26,275 bases of DNA from Fimenecus sp045613585 (GTDB lineage Bacteria; Bacillota; Clostridia; Oscillospirales; Acutalibacteraceae), in NCBI GenBank assembly GCA_045613585.1, contig JAZLBG010000131.1, positions 1 to 26,275 of the forward strand, written 5' to 3'. The translations under genes were made by a program, and so were the position numbers. Positions 8,268-15,209 of this stretch are shown here, piece after piece (position 1 is the stretch's first letter; every line of letters begins with the position of its first letter). The notes below the pieces were generated by a model that worked only from the letters and a program-made list of their open reading frames with translations, did no database searches and was not told where the DNA came from.

Positions 8268-8618
8268 TTATTCACCGTGTGCTGCTTTACATGTAACTGT
8301 AGCTGCGCCTGTACCTGCATCAAACTGTGCTTCGTAGCTAACATCGATATCCTGTTCAAGAGCCCATGGACAATCAGGAATGTCGCCACCTTCGAATGTA
8401 AGGTCGCTAATAGCAGTTGCTGGTTTACCTGTATTTGTGTAGTAAATAACAGCTGCGTTTTCGATTGTGTCGATGTTTGAAGCACATGTCTTATTCTTTG
8501 CGTTAGTTGTGATTGCTCCGTAAAGAGGAATAGCAACTGCAATAAGGATACCCATGATAACAACAACGATCATAAGCTCAACAAGTGAAAAGCCTTTTTT
8601 GTTTAACATTTTTCTCAT
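8268..8618 (-). CDS. Type IV major-type pilin (paralogue 3)
   Basis: A 116-residue prepilin with class III leader MRKMLNKKG, cleaved before Phe10, and the conserved Glu at mature position 5 inside a 20-odd-residue hydrophobic helix. This is the standard form of a fibre subunit of T4aP/T2SS-like systems. The globular part has Cys45, Cys83 (in IPDCPW) and Cys110 followed by His114 near the end. It is a close paralogue of the pilin at 8842-9192: the N-terminal 36 residues are nearly identical. AAGGAG lies nine bases before the ATG. It has a private promoter (8695-8722) and terminator (8195-8223), so it is probably transcribed as a single-gene unit and at high level. Confidence 0.95.
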   Translation of the reverse strand: MRKMLNKKGFSLVELMIVVVIMGILIAVAIPLYGAITTNAKNKTCASNIDTIENAAVIYYTNTGKPATAISDLTFEGGDIPDCPWALEQDIDVSYEAQFDAGTGAATVTCKAAHGE

Positions 8619-8661
8619 AATAATTTTCTCCTTTATTAAAGAATTTTGATTTTTACAGTTT

Positions 8662-8674
8662 CGGGAACATTCCG
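8662..8674. promoter_or_regulatory. Shared leader palindrome CGGGAA-CA-TTCCG (copy 1)
   Basis: A palindromic site just past the likely transcription start of the pilin at 8268-8618. The same element, CGGGAA-NN-(T)TTCCG followed by TAAC on the plus strand, occurs at 9227-9239 in the same place relative to the paralogue's promoter. It may be an operator or an RNA leader element; which one is not known. Confidence 0.5.
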
Positions 8675-8694
8675 TAACCGTTCTCTGTATCTTT

Positions 8695-8722
8695 ATTATA
8701 TAACATTTTACAAATTTTGCAA
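8695..8722 (-). promoter_or_regulatory. Predicted sigma-A promoter of pilin 3
   Basis: Minus strand TTGCAA, 16 bases, TATAAT. The arrangement and about 40 upstream bases are conserved with the promoter at 9259-9286. A perfect 17-base palindrome GCAATAT-GTA-ATATTGC (8719-8735) overlaps the -35 box and is a candidate operator. Confidence 0.75.
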
Positions 8723-8800
8723 TATGTAATATTGCACAAACTTACACATATATTTTTTAGCACTTTAACCAATTAAATGGGCAAATAGTGTTATCTGATT

Positions 8801-8828
8801 AAAAAAGGCGAGGGATTTACCCCTCGCC
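8801..8828 (-). terminator. Intrinsic terminator after pilin gene at 8842
   Basis: Stem GGCGAGGG / CCCTCGCC with a six-base loop and six T following on the minus strand. It ends the transcript of pilin 2 upstream of the promoter for pilin 3. Confidence 0.88.
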
Positions 8829-8841
8829 TGAATATACTCAA

Positions 8842-9192
8842 CTAATCTTCTAAGTGTGTTGCATGACATACAACTATTGCTTCACCATCTTCTGTAATTC
8901 CTGTAACTTCGTAGGTTTCTTCACCATCAGCCCATGGGCATTTAGGAATACCATTATCAAATTGAAGTACCTCTTTCCAGTTATCTACAGTTAATGTCAA
9001 ACCAGTTCCGTTAGAATAAGCAACTGCAGCGCTTCTGATTGTATCAAGGTTAGACTCACAAGTACTATTTTTTGAATTCGTTACAATTGCGCCGTAAAGT
9101 GGAATTGCAACTGCAATAAGAATACCCATAATAACAACAACAATCATAAGCTCCATAAGTGAGAAGCCCTTTTTATTCATAATTTTTCTCAT
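8842..9192 (-). CDS. Type IV major-type pilin (paralogue 2)
   Basis: A 116-residue prepilin, leader MRKIMNKKG, cleavage before Phe10, Glu at mature position 5, and the same hydrophobic helix as pilin 3. Cys45, Cys85 (IPKCPW) and Cys109 are conserved with its paralogues; the end CHATHLED adds two His. The globular region has diverged strongly from pilin 3 while the helix has not, as expected of surface-exposed pilin domains under selection. Promoter 9259-9286 and terminator 8801-8828 are its own. The start chosen has GGAGA upstream; the leader sequence makes it nearly certain. Confidence 0.95.
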   Translation of the reverse strand: MRKIMNKKGFSLMELMIVVVIMGILIAVAIPLYGAIVTNSKNSTCESNLDTIRSAAVAYSNGTGLTLTVDNWKEVLQFDNGIPKCPWADGEETYEVTGITEDGEAIVVCHATHLED

Positions 9193-9226
9193 AATGCATT
9201 CTCCTCAAAAATTTTTCATTCATATT

Positions 9227-9239
9227 CGGGAATTTTCCG
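9227..9239. promoter_or_regulatory. Shared leader palindrome CGGGAA-T-TTTCCG type (copy 2)
   Basis: Second copy of the palindromic leader element described at 8662-8674, about 20 bases past the -10 box of pilin 2 and followed by the same TAAC. The conservation stands out because the surrounding leader bases differ. Confidence 0.5.
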
Positions 9240-9258
9240 TAACTCCCTATTTAATTTA

Positions 9259-9286
9259 ATTATATACCTATTTACAAATTTTGCAA
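9259..9286 (-). promoter_or_regulatory. Predicted sigma-A promoter of pilin 2
   Basis: Minus strand TTGCAA, 16 bases, TATAAT, matching the promoter of pilin 3 in both boxes, spacing and the upstream AT-rich block (about 9285-9312). Confidence 0.75.
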
Positions 9287-9340
9287 TATGTCAAATTACA
9301 CAAACTTACACTTATTTTTTTGTAACTATAACAAAAAGCA

Positions 9341-9367
9341 ATAAAAAAAGGGAGTGTTTTCACTCCC
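9341..9367 (-). terminator. Intrinsic terminator after pilin gene at 9374
   Basis: Perfect stem GGGAGTG / CACTCCC with TTTT/AAAA loop, followed on the minus strand by seven T. Confidence 0.88.
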
Positions 9368-9373
9368 TAATCA

Positions 9374-9826
9374 CTATTTTTTAACTGTTGATGGATTTTG
9401 CAAAACATGATATTGGTCTGCAACCGTCGTCGTTGAGAAACTTGTGTTTTCACCCTTTGGTGTGTGTTTTTCGTCATTACATGCACAAGTAACAACACCA
9501 GTCCATGTATTGTTAGCGTTTTTATTTATAGCAATACCATAATTATAAGTAGTACTATTGTCACTTTTTGGGCAAACAGGTATGCCGTCATCACCAAGAA
9601 ATTTTAATAAATCGTCAACTGAGTCAGGAGCGCTTTGATATGCTGTGTAATAATCTACAACCGCAGTTTTAATTACCTCAATATTTGTTTCGCAGGATTT
9701 ATTATCTGCATTTGTTTTTGAATCTCTGAATGATGGAACAGCTACCAACAATATAATACCCATTAAAGCAACAACCACTACCAACTCTGTTAATGAAAAA
9801 CCCTTTTTATTCAATAAAAATTTCAT
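9374..9826 (-). CDS. Type IV pilin-like protein (paralogue 1)
   Basis: A 150-residue prepilin with leader MKFLLNKKG, cleavage before Phe10, and Glu at mature position 5 (FSLTELVVVVALMG). Cys45 and Cys85 (IPVCP) match the other two pilins, and VVTCACNDEKH holds the C-terminal Cys plus an extra one. It is longer than pilins 2 and 3 because of a polar 30-residue C-terminal tail rich in Ser/Thr. It could be a second fibre subunit or a minor pilin joining the fibre to the tip. It is a single-gene unit with its own promoter (9882-9910) and terminator (9341-9367). Confidence 0.92.
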   Translation of the reverse strand: MKFLLNKKGFSLTELVVVVALMGIILLVAVPSFRDSKTNADNKSCETNIEVIKTAVVDYYTAYQSAPDSVDDLLKFLGDDGIPVCPKSDNSTTYNYGIAINKNANNTWTGVVTCACNDEKHTPKGENTSFSTTTVADQYHVLQNPSTVKK

Positions 9827-9881
9827 ATATATATCACTCTCACTTTCTAACAGTTAAGAAAATTATAAATTCTATGTTTTG

Positions 9882-9910
9882 ATTATATACCATTTATAAA
9901 AAGTAGTCAA
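9882..9910 (-). promoter_or_regulatory. Predicted sigma-A promoter of pilin 1
   Basis: Minus strand TTGACT, 17 bases, TATAAT, close to consensus. It lacks the leader palindrome of the other two pilin promoters, so this pilin may be controlled differently. Confidence 0.75.
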
Positions 9911-9949
9911 TATTAAATAATTTTGAGTGATAAGTTAGAGTTTGTCAAA

Positions 9950-9978
9950 CAAAAAGGCGAGGTTTTGTGCCCCGCCTT
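9950..9978 (-). terminator. Intrinsic terminator after the PilW-like gene
   Basis: Nine-pair stem AAGGCGGGG / CCTCGCCTT (minus-strand reading, one G-U pair) with a seven-base loop, followed by TTTTTG. It closes the long pilus-machine transcript before the separately promoted pilins. Confidence 0.8.
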
Positions 9979-9994
9979 ACTTTAAATTATTTAA

Positions 9995-11248
9995 TTATAA
10001 ATTTGCAATAAAATCGCACACATAAGAAAGTGGTTTTGAAATTGCTTTATATACTGGTCTTAAGAACGCAGTGTTTTCAATCATAAATGGTGACAAATCG
10101 TTGTAATAGAAATTGATAAACCAGTCGCCAAATTCAGTACCACGAAGTACATTGTCACGGAAGTTACGGAAATTATCAAGCACGCGTTCACCCATAGCGG
10201 TGCCATCTTCAAAGAGCCAAGTCTGAATACAGCTTGCTTTATGAGATGTTGTACCTTGAGCATCACCTGGTTGAATTGCCATATCAGAAAGTGGTGACAA
10301 GAATCTAAGCACATTACCTGTAGTCTCAAGTTGAGCATTAGTAAAATTATATGTCTTTTCGTTATTCGCACCGTATTTTGTTTGTAATGATGGATAACCG
10401 CGTTGTTCTTTGTTGCCACTATTAATATCCACATCAGACCAGCCACAAGGGTAAGCCTTCAAAACACCATTTTCAATCCATTCTTCTTTAAGAATAAGAT
10501 TTCCATTTTCACGGTTAACCACTTTACTACCACTAAAGTTTTCAAGTGTATAAACTGTTTCAACCTGATAAACAATTACATCTTCATTACCAGATTTCAT
10601 AACAAGTTTAACGCCATTATTTTGGTAACTGCTTGCTCTTTTTGCTTCTGTTACCGCAGTATTATAGCGCGTGTTGTATTCTTCGTCAGATTCACCTGCA
10701 TTCTTTGTCACAATAGGCTCAATGTAATCAGTAGAGATACTCAATTCAACCTCAACAGGAGTATCACCAAAGCCCTCCACATCAAGGAATAATCCACTGT
10801 TTGTTTCACCAAAGTTTTTGATAAATAAGAAATAGCCTAAAAATTTAGGATTTTCTTCACCTTCATCTTCACTATCATAAGCAGGTGTAGAGAAAATATA
10901 TGAAAAATCTTCGTCTTTTGTGCCTTCATTTGGCACAATATAAGGTGCTCCACTTCTCCAGGTGAAGGTATTATTTTCTTTGTTATACCAAATGCCGTCC
11001 GCTATAACTGAATCATAGAAAACATCAAGCATTTTTGAGTTAGCAATCAAATTTGTTTCTGTTTCAAACTTTGCGCCTGCAATACGCACTGCATTTTGTA
11101 TTCTCCAACGTTGTGAAGCGCTTTGAAATGTATCACTAAACATAAAGAATATTGTGCCTACAAGTGCAAACACAAAACCAACTATTGCAAACGTTACTAT
11201 AAGTTCAACAAGAGAAATACCTTTTTTGTTTTGAATGAGCTTGAACAT
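9995..11248 (-). CDS. PilW/PulJ-like minor pilin
   Basis: A 417-residue prepilin-like protein with leader MFKLIQNKKG, then ISLVELIVTFAIVG with Glu at mature position 5 and an N-terminal helix. The helix is followed by the pattern SQRWRIQNAVRIAGAKFETE typical of PilW/PulJ-type minor pilins. The remaining 330 or so residues are polar and predicted mostly beta; I recognise no named domain. Its place directly after the giant prepilin-like gene suggests both belong to one tip complex. GAGGTG precedes the ATG, and that ribosome binding site overlaps a 16-base perfect palindrome (11257-11272). Confidence 0.8.
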   Translation of the reverse strand: MFKLIQNKKGISLVELIVTFAIVGFVFALVGTIFFMFSDTFQSASQRWRIQNAVRIAGAKFETETNLIANSKMLDVFYDSVIADGIWYNKENNTFTWRSGAPYIVPNEGTKDEDFSYIFSTPAYDSEDEGEENPKFLGYFLFIKNFGETNSGLFLDVEGFGDTPVEVELSISTDYIEPIVTKNAGESDEEYNTRYNTAVTEAKRASSYQNNGVKLVMKSGNEDVIVYQVETVYTLENFSGSKVVNRENGNLILKEEWIENGVLKAYPCGWSDVDINSGNKEQRGYPSLQTKYGANNEKTYNFTNAQLETTGNVLRFLSPLSDMAIQPGDAQGTTSHKASCIQTWLFEDGTAMGERVLDNFRNFRDNVLRGTEFGDWFINFYYNDLSPFMIENTAFLRPVYKAISKPLSYVCDFIANL

Positions 11249-11256
11249 ATTTTCAC

Positions 11257-11272
11257 CTCATTTATAAATGAG
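11257..11272. promoter_or_regulatory. Palindrome overlapping the PilW-like gene's ribosome binding site
   Basis: CTCATTTATAAATGAG is a perfect 16-base palindrome; in RNA it can fold as a six-pair stem with a four-base loop. The Shine-Dalgarno GAGGTG (11254-11259) shares three bases with it, so folding could lower translation of this minor pilin. Confidence 0.4.
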
Positions 11273-11281
11273 TTTCATTAT

Positions 11282-11308
11282 TCCCGACACATTTTTCGTG
11301 TGTCGGGA
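11282..11308 (-). other. Strong intergenic hairpin without U-tract
   Basis: Ten-pair stem (TCCCGACACA with TGTGTCGGGA) and seven-base loop just after the stop of the giant gene. No T-run follows on either strand, so it is not a standard terminator. It may be an mRNA processing or 3'-end protection element that separates levels of the two minor pilins. Confidence 0.5.
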
Positions 11309-11321
11309 CTTAAATTTAAAA

Positions 11322-14300
11322 TTACTCTGTTCTTGTAGCACAAGAGTTGATACCGCCAACCTTGTTCTGGTCAAGAAGAGTCATACTTGCACCATCATTT
11401 GCATAGAACTGAACTTCTTCACTCCATTTACCATCCATAGAACTTGTGCAAGGAGCTAATGGGTTACGAGCCCAACAAACAACTGTACGTTCACCACTGT
11501 CGTATTCTTCGTTATTGTTAGCATCTTCATAGCCAGTTGCAATCCAAAGACCGTTAACATTGTTAATCTGAACAATGTTGTAGTTTTCATTCTGCGAAAT
11601 CTTAACAGCACGCCAGTGATAATATGCATTTGTATCTGACTGCTTACCAGAAGCGTTAGTGTCAACCCAGTAACGAACGTTAACCCATGAGCCACCACGA
11701 CCATTATCTGAGAAAGCTTTAGCAATTTCGCCACCGCCATTGTATGTGCCAGTTGGGCAATAATCAGCAGGGTCTTTATCACTTTGGTCACCAACAGCTA
11801 TCCAGAAATCGTTAGCATATTCAATATCATTAATTGTTTCAAGAGTTGAAATGAAACCAATTGTACTCCAAAGACCTGTTGCTTGTGAGGTTTTATCATA
11901 GAAATACTTATAGTTATTTGAGCCAACTGAAAATGTTGTAGCATTACTATTCTTTGAGCCCCAAGCAGCTGAACCAACTGAGTCTGTATTACCATCACTT
12001 TCAACAGCAAATGTTTTACCATTTACATTGTCAACCCATTTGTATGACTGGAATTCAGCGTCAACTGAACGGTCATTCCAATCATAAGATGTATGTGAGC
12101 CTTGAGTTGTTGTTGTGTTTACCCACCAAGAAAGGACAGTACCATTTTCAGTACCCCACATAGCTTCTGGATAACCATTCCAGGTTACACCCCATTTAAC
12201 GCAAGTTACTTTTGTGTTTGTCATTGGGTGTGAACGAATATATTCGAAACTGCCGTCATTACCTTCAGCAGCAGCGCCACCAGAAATAGATTTATACTGA
12301 ATGTGGCGGTTATTCTGCCAATAGTCAGCACCATAAAGGTTACCAATATTTTCTTTTTTAGATGGCTCATAAGCGTATTCTGTATGAGCACCTGAACCCG
12401 TTCTCTCTTTTTCAAGCACGCTTCTTGAATTAAGATAATAGAACTGATGGAAAACGTTTGACTCAGTTGCTAACTTATAACCATCTTTATCAATTGCAAG
12501 GTATTCATAAGTTTCACCGTTAGCTGAGTTCTGTGTTTCAACTCGATAATCACCTGCACGAAGGAAAACAATACCGTTATTCATAACAGAGCCAACATCA
12601 ACAGTTGTGTTACTACCACTGTCAGAATAATTTACTGTACCGCCAAGAACATAACCAACCATAAGTGAAACAGGAATATCCTTATCACCTGCAGGAATAA
12701 CTGTACTTGCACTATCAAGGAATGTGATAGTTTCACGACGATTATTCCAATAGAATATATAGTTACCATTATTTTTAGAGTTAGCTAAGTCATAAACAAT
12801 ATCGTCAGTAGGGTTAGCTGAAACCGATATAGCAAAAGGATGTGAAAGATATGAAAGTGTAATATCAACAATGTCACCATTTGTAACATTTTGTTGAATA
12901 TTATCGTGATGGTTAATCAAAACGTCAGGAGTTGCAATTGTGTAGCCTGTTGATTTAAAGTTTTCAAAATATGATTCAATCTTATCACGTTTAGTGTTAT
13001 AAGTGTCCGCATCATAGAACTTACCTGTAATTGCATACTGAAGGTTTGTATATGGATAATGAACAACACAGTCAGTATATTTAGTAAACCAGCTTGTATA
13101 ATGACGTTCAAACGCCATATTACCTGTTGATGATGTACTAAGCGCCGAACCTGATGTTAAGTAAGGTGTAACACCAAGAGTCATTCGCCAATATGCAACT
13201 TTTTCTGCATTATCATAAAGTGTTGTTCTGTTACCTGCTCTTGTAAGGTTTGTACCTGTTGGAATGTTATAGAAAGTACCATCACTACCATCAGAGTGAC
13301 CATAAGTACCGTTCCAAACTGTTGGGTATTTATAAGAACCTGTTGAACCTGTTTTTGCAGCAAACAAGTCCATCATAGCAGGAATATAACCGCAATAAAG
13401 AGTATAACTTGACTGTGGGTAGTTAAGGTTTGTTGTTGCGTTTTCAGCCATAGTATCGCCATTATTTTGGTCGGTAAAGTAATAACTGCCGTCGCTCTTT
13501 ACATCAGTCTTATTAGGAGTGTTAATTCTGATAGCGTCAACAGAAGTAAGTGTAATAGGATATGAATCCCTATCAATACCATTTATCTTGTTACTACCAT
13601 CAACAGTAAGACCATTGATGTCATAATATGAATTATCTTGAGTTTCAAGCCAACCATGAGCAGTGTCATTAATTGTATTAACCCATTCGTTAACTGTTTG
13701 ACCCCCTACCTTACTTGGCTTTGAATGAGCTTCAGCAAGCGTAGCTACTGCGGCACTTCCGCTCTTTAATTTGTAGAAATATATTTCACCGTCAGCGCCA
13801 TAGAATTCACCGTCATCTGCTCTTGTAACAGAAACAACTGTAAGGCTTCTTAAAAGAGCAGTATTCAAGTTAACCAAGCTACCAACAAGGTTGTATTCTT
13901 TTGATGATACGTTAAAGCCTGATTGTGCAGTTGAAGCAGTACGCTGTGAAATAAACTTGAATGATGTTTCTGTACTATACACAGGACTTGAGTTTGGTGA
14001 ACCATCTTTATCTGTTGAATAAATATGAGCCTGTGCGCCACTGTCATTAACCTGAACAAAGTCATAGTCAGAATAATATGTATAGTCACCGCCCCAATAG
14101 TAGTTGCCTGTTTCATTGTTTCTCCAGAAACGACGCACCTGACCATTGTCACCGCACATTACATAATAACCATACTTTTTGCCATTACTATCAACATTAT
14201 AACCATCACCACTATCAGCAGGAACCCATTCAACGTCATTCATAGCTGAATTAAGTGTTATAGGCTTTGTTGTTGATATTGTAGCATCTTTCGCGTCTTT

Positions 14301-15191
14301 AGTTGTATACATTTTACGACGAATGATTGCAAGTTCATCTTCATCAGTATCAGAGTCAGCACCATCAACCATTTCGCCACGTAAAGCGTAATAATAGTAA
14401 TCCCCATTATCGTCAGCTTCGCCAACCATAATCATAGTTGGTGAGTCAACTTCAACCTGAAGAGTGTGCTGACCATTTCTGAAATCAATATTAAGTGGTG
14501 ATGTTTCAAACGAAATTTTACCGCCACCATAAATTGTAAATTCTACCATTGAACTTGCAAGACGTCTTACTGTATAGTCTGTTCCGTTTGCAAGTTGTGT
14601 TGCACCATTAAGTCCACAAGTAAGTTTGAAATCAGAAGCATAGCTTGCTTCACTGAAATTGATACCGCCACTACCATAAACAATGATTTTTGCAGTAACA
14701 AAGTCGTCAGTCAATGTTTTTGGGTAACAAACAAGACCTGAAGAACTGCCTTGTGCCTTAATTGTTGTGTAACCATTTCCAATATCTGTTGGGTCAGATA
14801 CAAGGAAATCACCTTTTACATCATCTAACTGATTACCAATAGCAACTGTTACTTTACCATTCATAACTGTTGAAATGGTTGTTCCGTCACTTTTCTCACG
14901 AGTAAGATTTGCAGTTGTTGGTGTTGAAAGTTCAAGAGCAATATCTGTTACGTTTGCACTATAACTGCCACCTTTACCGGCATCATAATTACCAATAACA
15001 GTCTGCAAAATACCAGATTCCATCTGTACTTCTTGTATTTCTTCACCTGCAATTTTAATTGCATCAAAATATGTTAAAAATAAAGGGGAAAAACAAAATA
15101 TAAGCAACGATAAAATTGCCATAGCGGTAAGAACTTCAACTAAAGTCATACCGCGTTTATTCCCGAAATAACTTTTAATTATGTTCTTCAT
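11322..15191 (-). CDS. Giant prepilin-like protein, candidate pilus-tip adhesin
   Basis: A 1289-residue protein that starts like a prepilin: leader MKNIIKSYFGNKRG, then MTLVEVLTAMAILSLLIF with Glu at mature position 5. Ordinary minor pilins are 150-400 residues, so about 1240 residues form an unusually large surface part. Most of it is Asn/Thr/Ser/Tyr-rich and looks beta-rich; no named domain is certain. Near the C-terminus two segments resemble each other and propeller-type repeats (about 1120-1135, DIEYANDFWIAVG; about 1208-1222, INNVNGLWIATG). The second runs into DANNNEEYDSGE (1223-1234), which fits a calcium-binding loop. PilY1 proteins also pair a propeller with a Ca site, so this may be a fused functional counterpart. 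AAGGGGA precedes the ATG. No frameshift is evident. Confidence 0.8.
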   Translation of the reverse strand: MKNIIKSYFGNKRGMTLVEVLTAMAILSLLIFCFSPLFLTYFDAIKIAGEEIQEVQMESGILQTVIGNYDAGKGGSYSANVTDIALELSTPTTANLTREKSDGTTISTVMNGKVTVAIGNQLDDVKGDFLVSDPTDIGNGYTTIKAQGSSSGLVCYPKTLTDDFVTAKIIVYGSGGINFSEASYASDFKLTCGLNGATQLANGTDYTVRRLASSMVEFTIYGGGKISFETSPLNIDFRNGQHTLQVEVDSPTMIMVGEADDNGDYYYYALRGEMVDGADSDTDEDELAIIRRKMYTTKDAKDATISTTKPITLNSAMNDVEWVPADSGDGYNVDSNGKKYGYYVMCGDNGQVRRFWRNNETGNYYWGGDYTYYSDYDFVQVNDSGAQAHIYSTDKDGSPNSSPVYSTETSFKFISQRTASTAQSGFNVSSKEYNLVGSLVNLNTALLRSLTVVSVTRADDGEFYGADGEIYFYKLKSGSAAVATLAEAHSKPSKVGGQTVNEWVNTINDTAHGWLETQDNSYYDINGLTVDGSNKINGIDRDSYPITLTSVDAIRINTPNKTDVKSDGSYYFTDQNNGDTMAENATTNLNYPQSSYTLYCGYIPAMMDLFAAKTGSTGSYKYPTVWNGTYGHSDGSDGTFYNIPTGTNLTRAGNRTTLYDNAEKVAYWRMTLGVTPYLTSGSALSTSSTGNMAFERHYTSWFTKYTDCVVHYPYTNLQYAITGKFYDADTYNTKRDKIESYFENFKSTGYTIATPDVLINHHDNIQQNVTNGDIVDITLSYLSHPFAISVSANPTDDIVYDLANSKNNGNYIFYWNNRRETITFLDSASTVIPAGDKDIPVSLMVGYVLGGTVNYSDSGSNTTVDVGSVMNNGIVFLRAGDYRVETQNSANGETYEYLAIDKDGYKLATESNVFHQFYYLNSRSVLEKERTGSGAHTEYAYEPSKKENIGNLYGADYWQNNRHIQYKSISGGAAAEGNDGSFEYIRSHPMTNTKVTCVKWGVTWNGYPEAMWGTENGTVLSWWVNTTTTQGSHTSYDWNDRSVDAEFQSYKWVDNVNGKTFAVESDGNTDSVGSAAWGSKNSNATTFSVGSNNYKYFYDKTSQATGLWSTIGFISTLETINDIEYANDFWIAVGDQSDKDPADYCPTGTYNGGGEIAKAFSDNGRGGSWVNVRYWVDTNASGKQSDTNAYYHWRAVKISQNENYNIVQINNVNGLWIATGYEDANNNEEYDSGERTVVCWARNPLAPCTSSMDGKWSEEVQFYANDGASMTLLDQNKVGGINSCATRTE

Positions 15192-15209
15192 AATAAAATC
15201 CCCTTTCTA

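Noticed and set aside
7205..9978. The series of similar GGCGAGGG-type hairpins as a repeat family or CRISPR-like array
   Set aside because: Spacing is irregular, each lies directly after a gene and has a T-run on the minus strand, so they are ordinary intrinsic terminators.
11322..15191. Frameshift or fusion artefact to explain the 1289-residue length
   Set aside because: The frame is open throughout, codon use looks uniform, there is no internal ribosome binding site with a second prepilin leader, and composition is steady along the protein.
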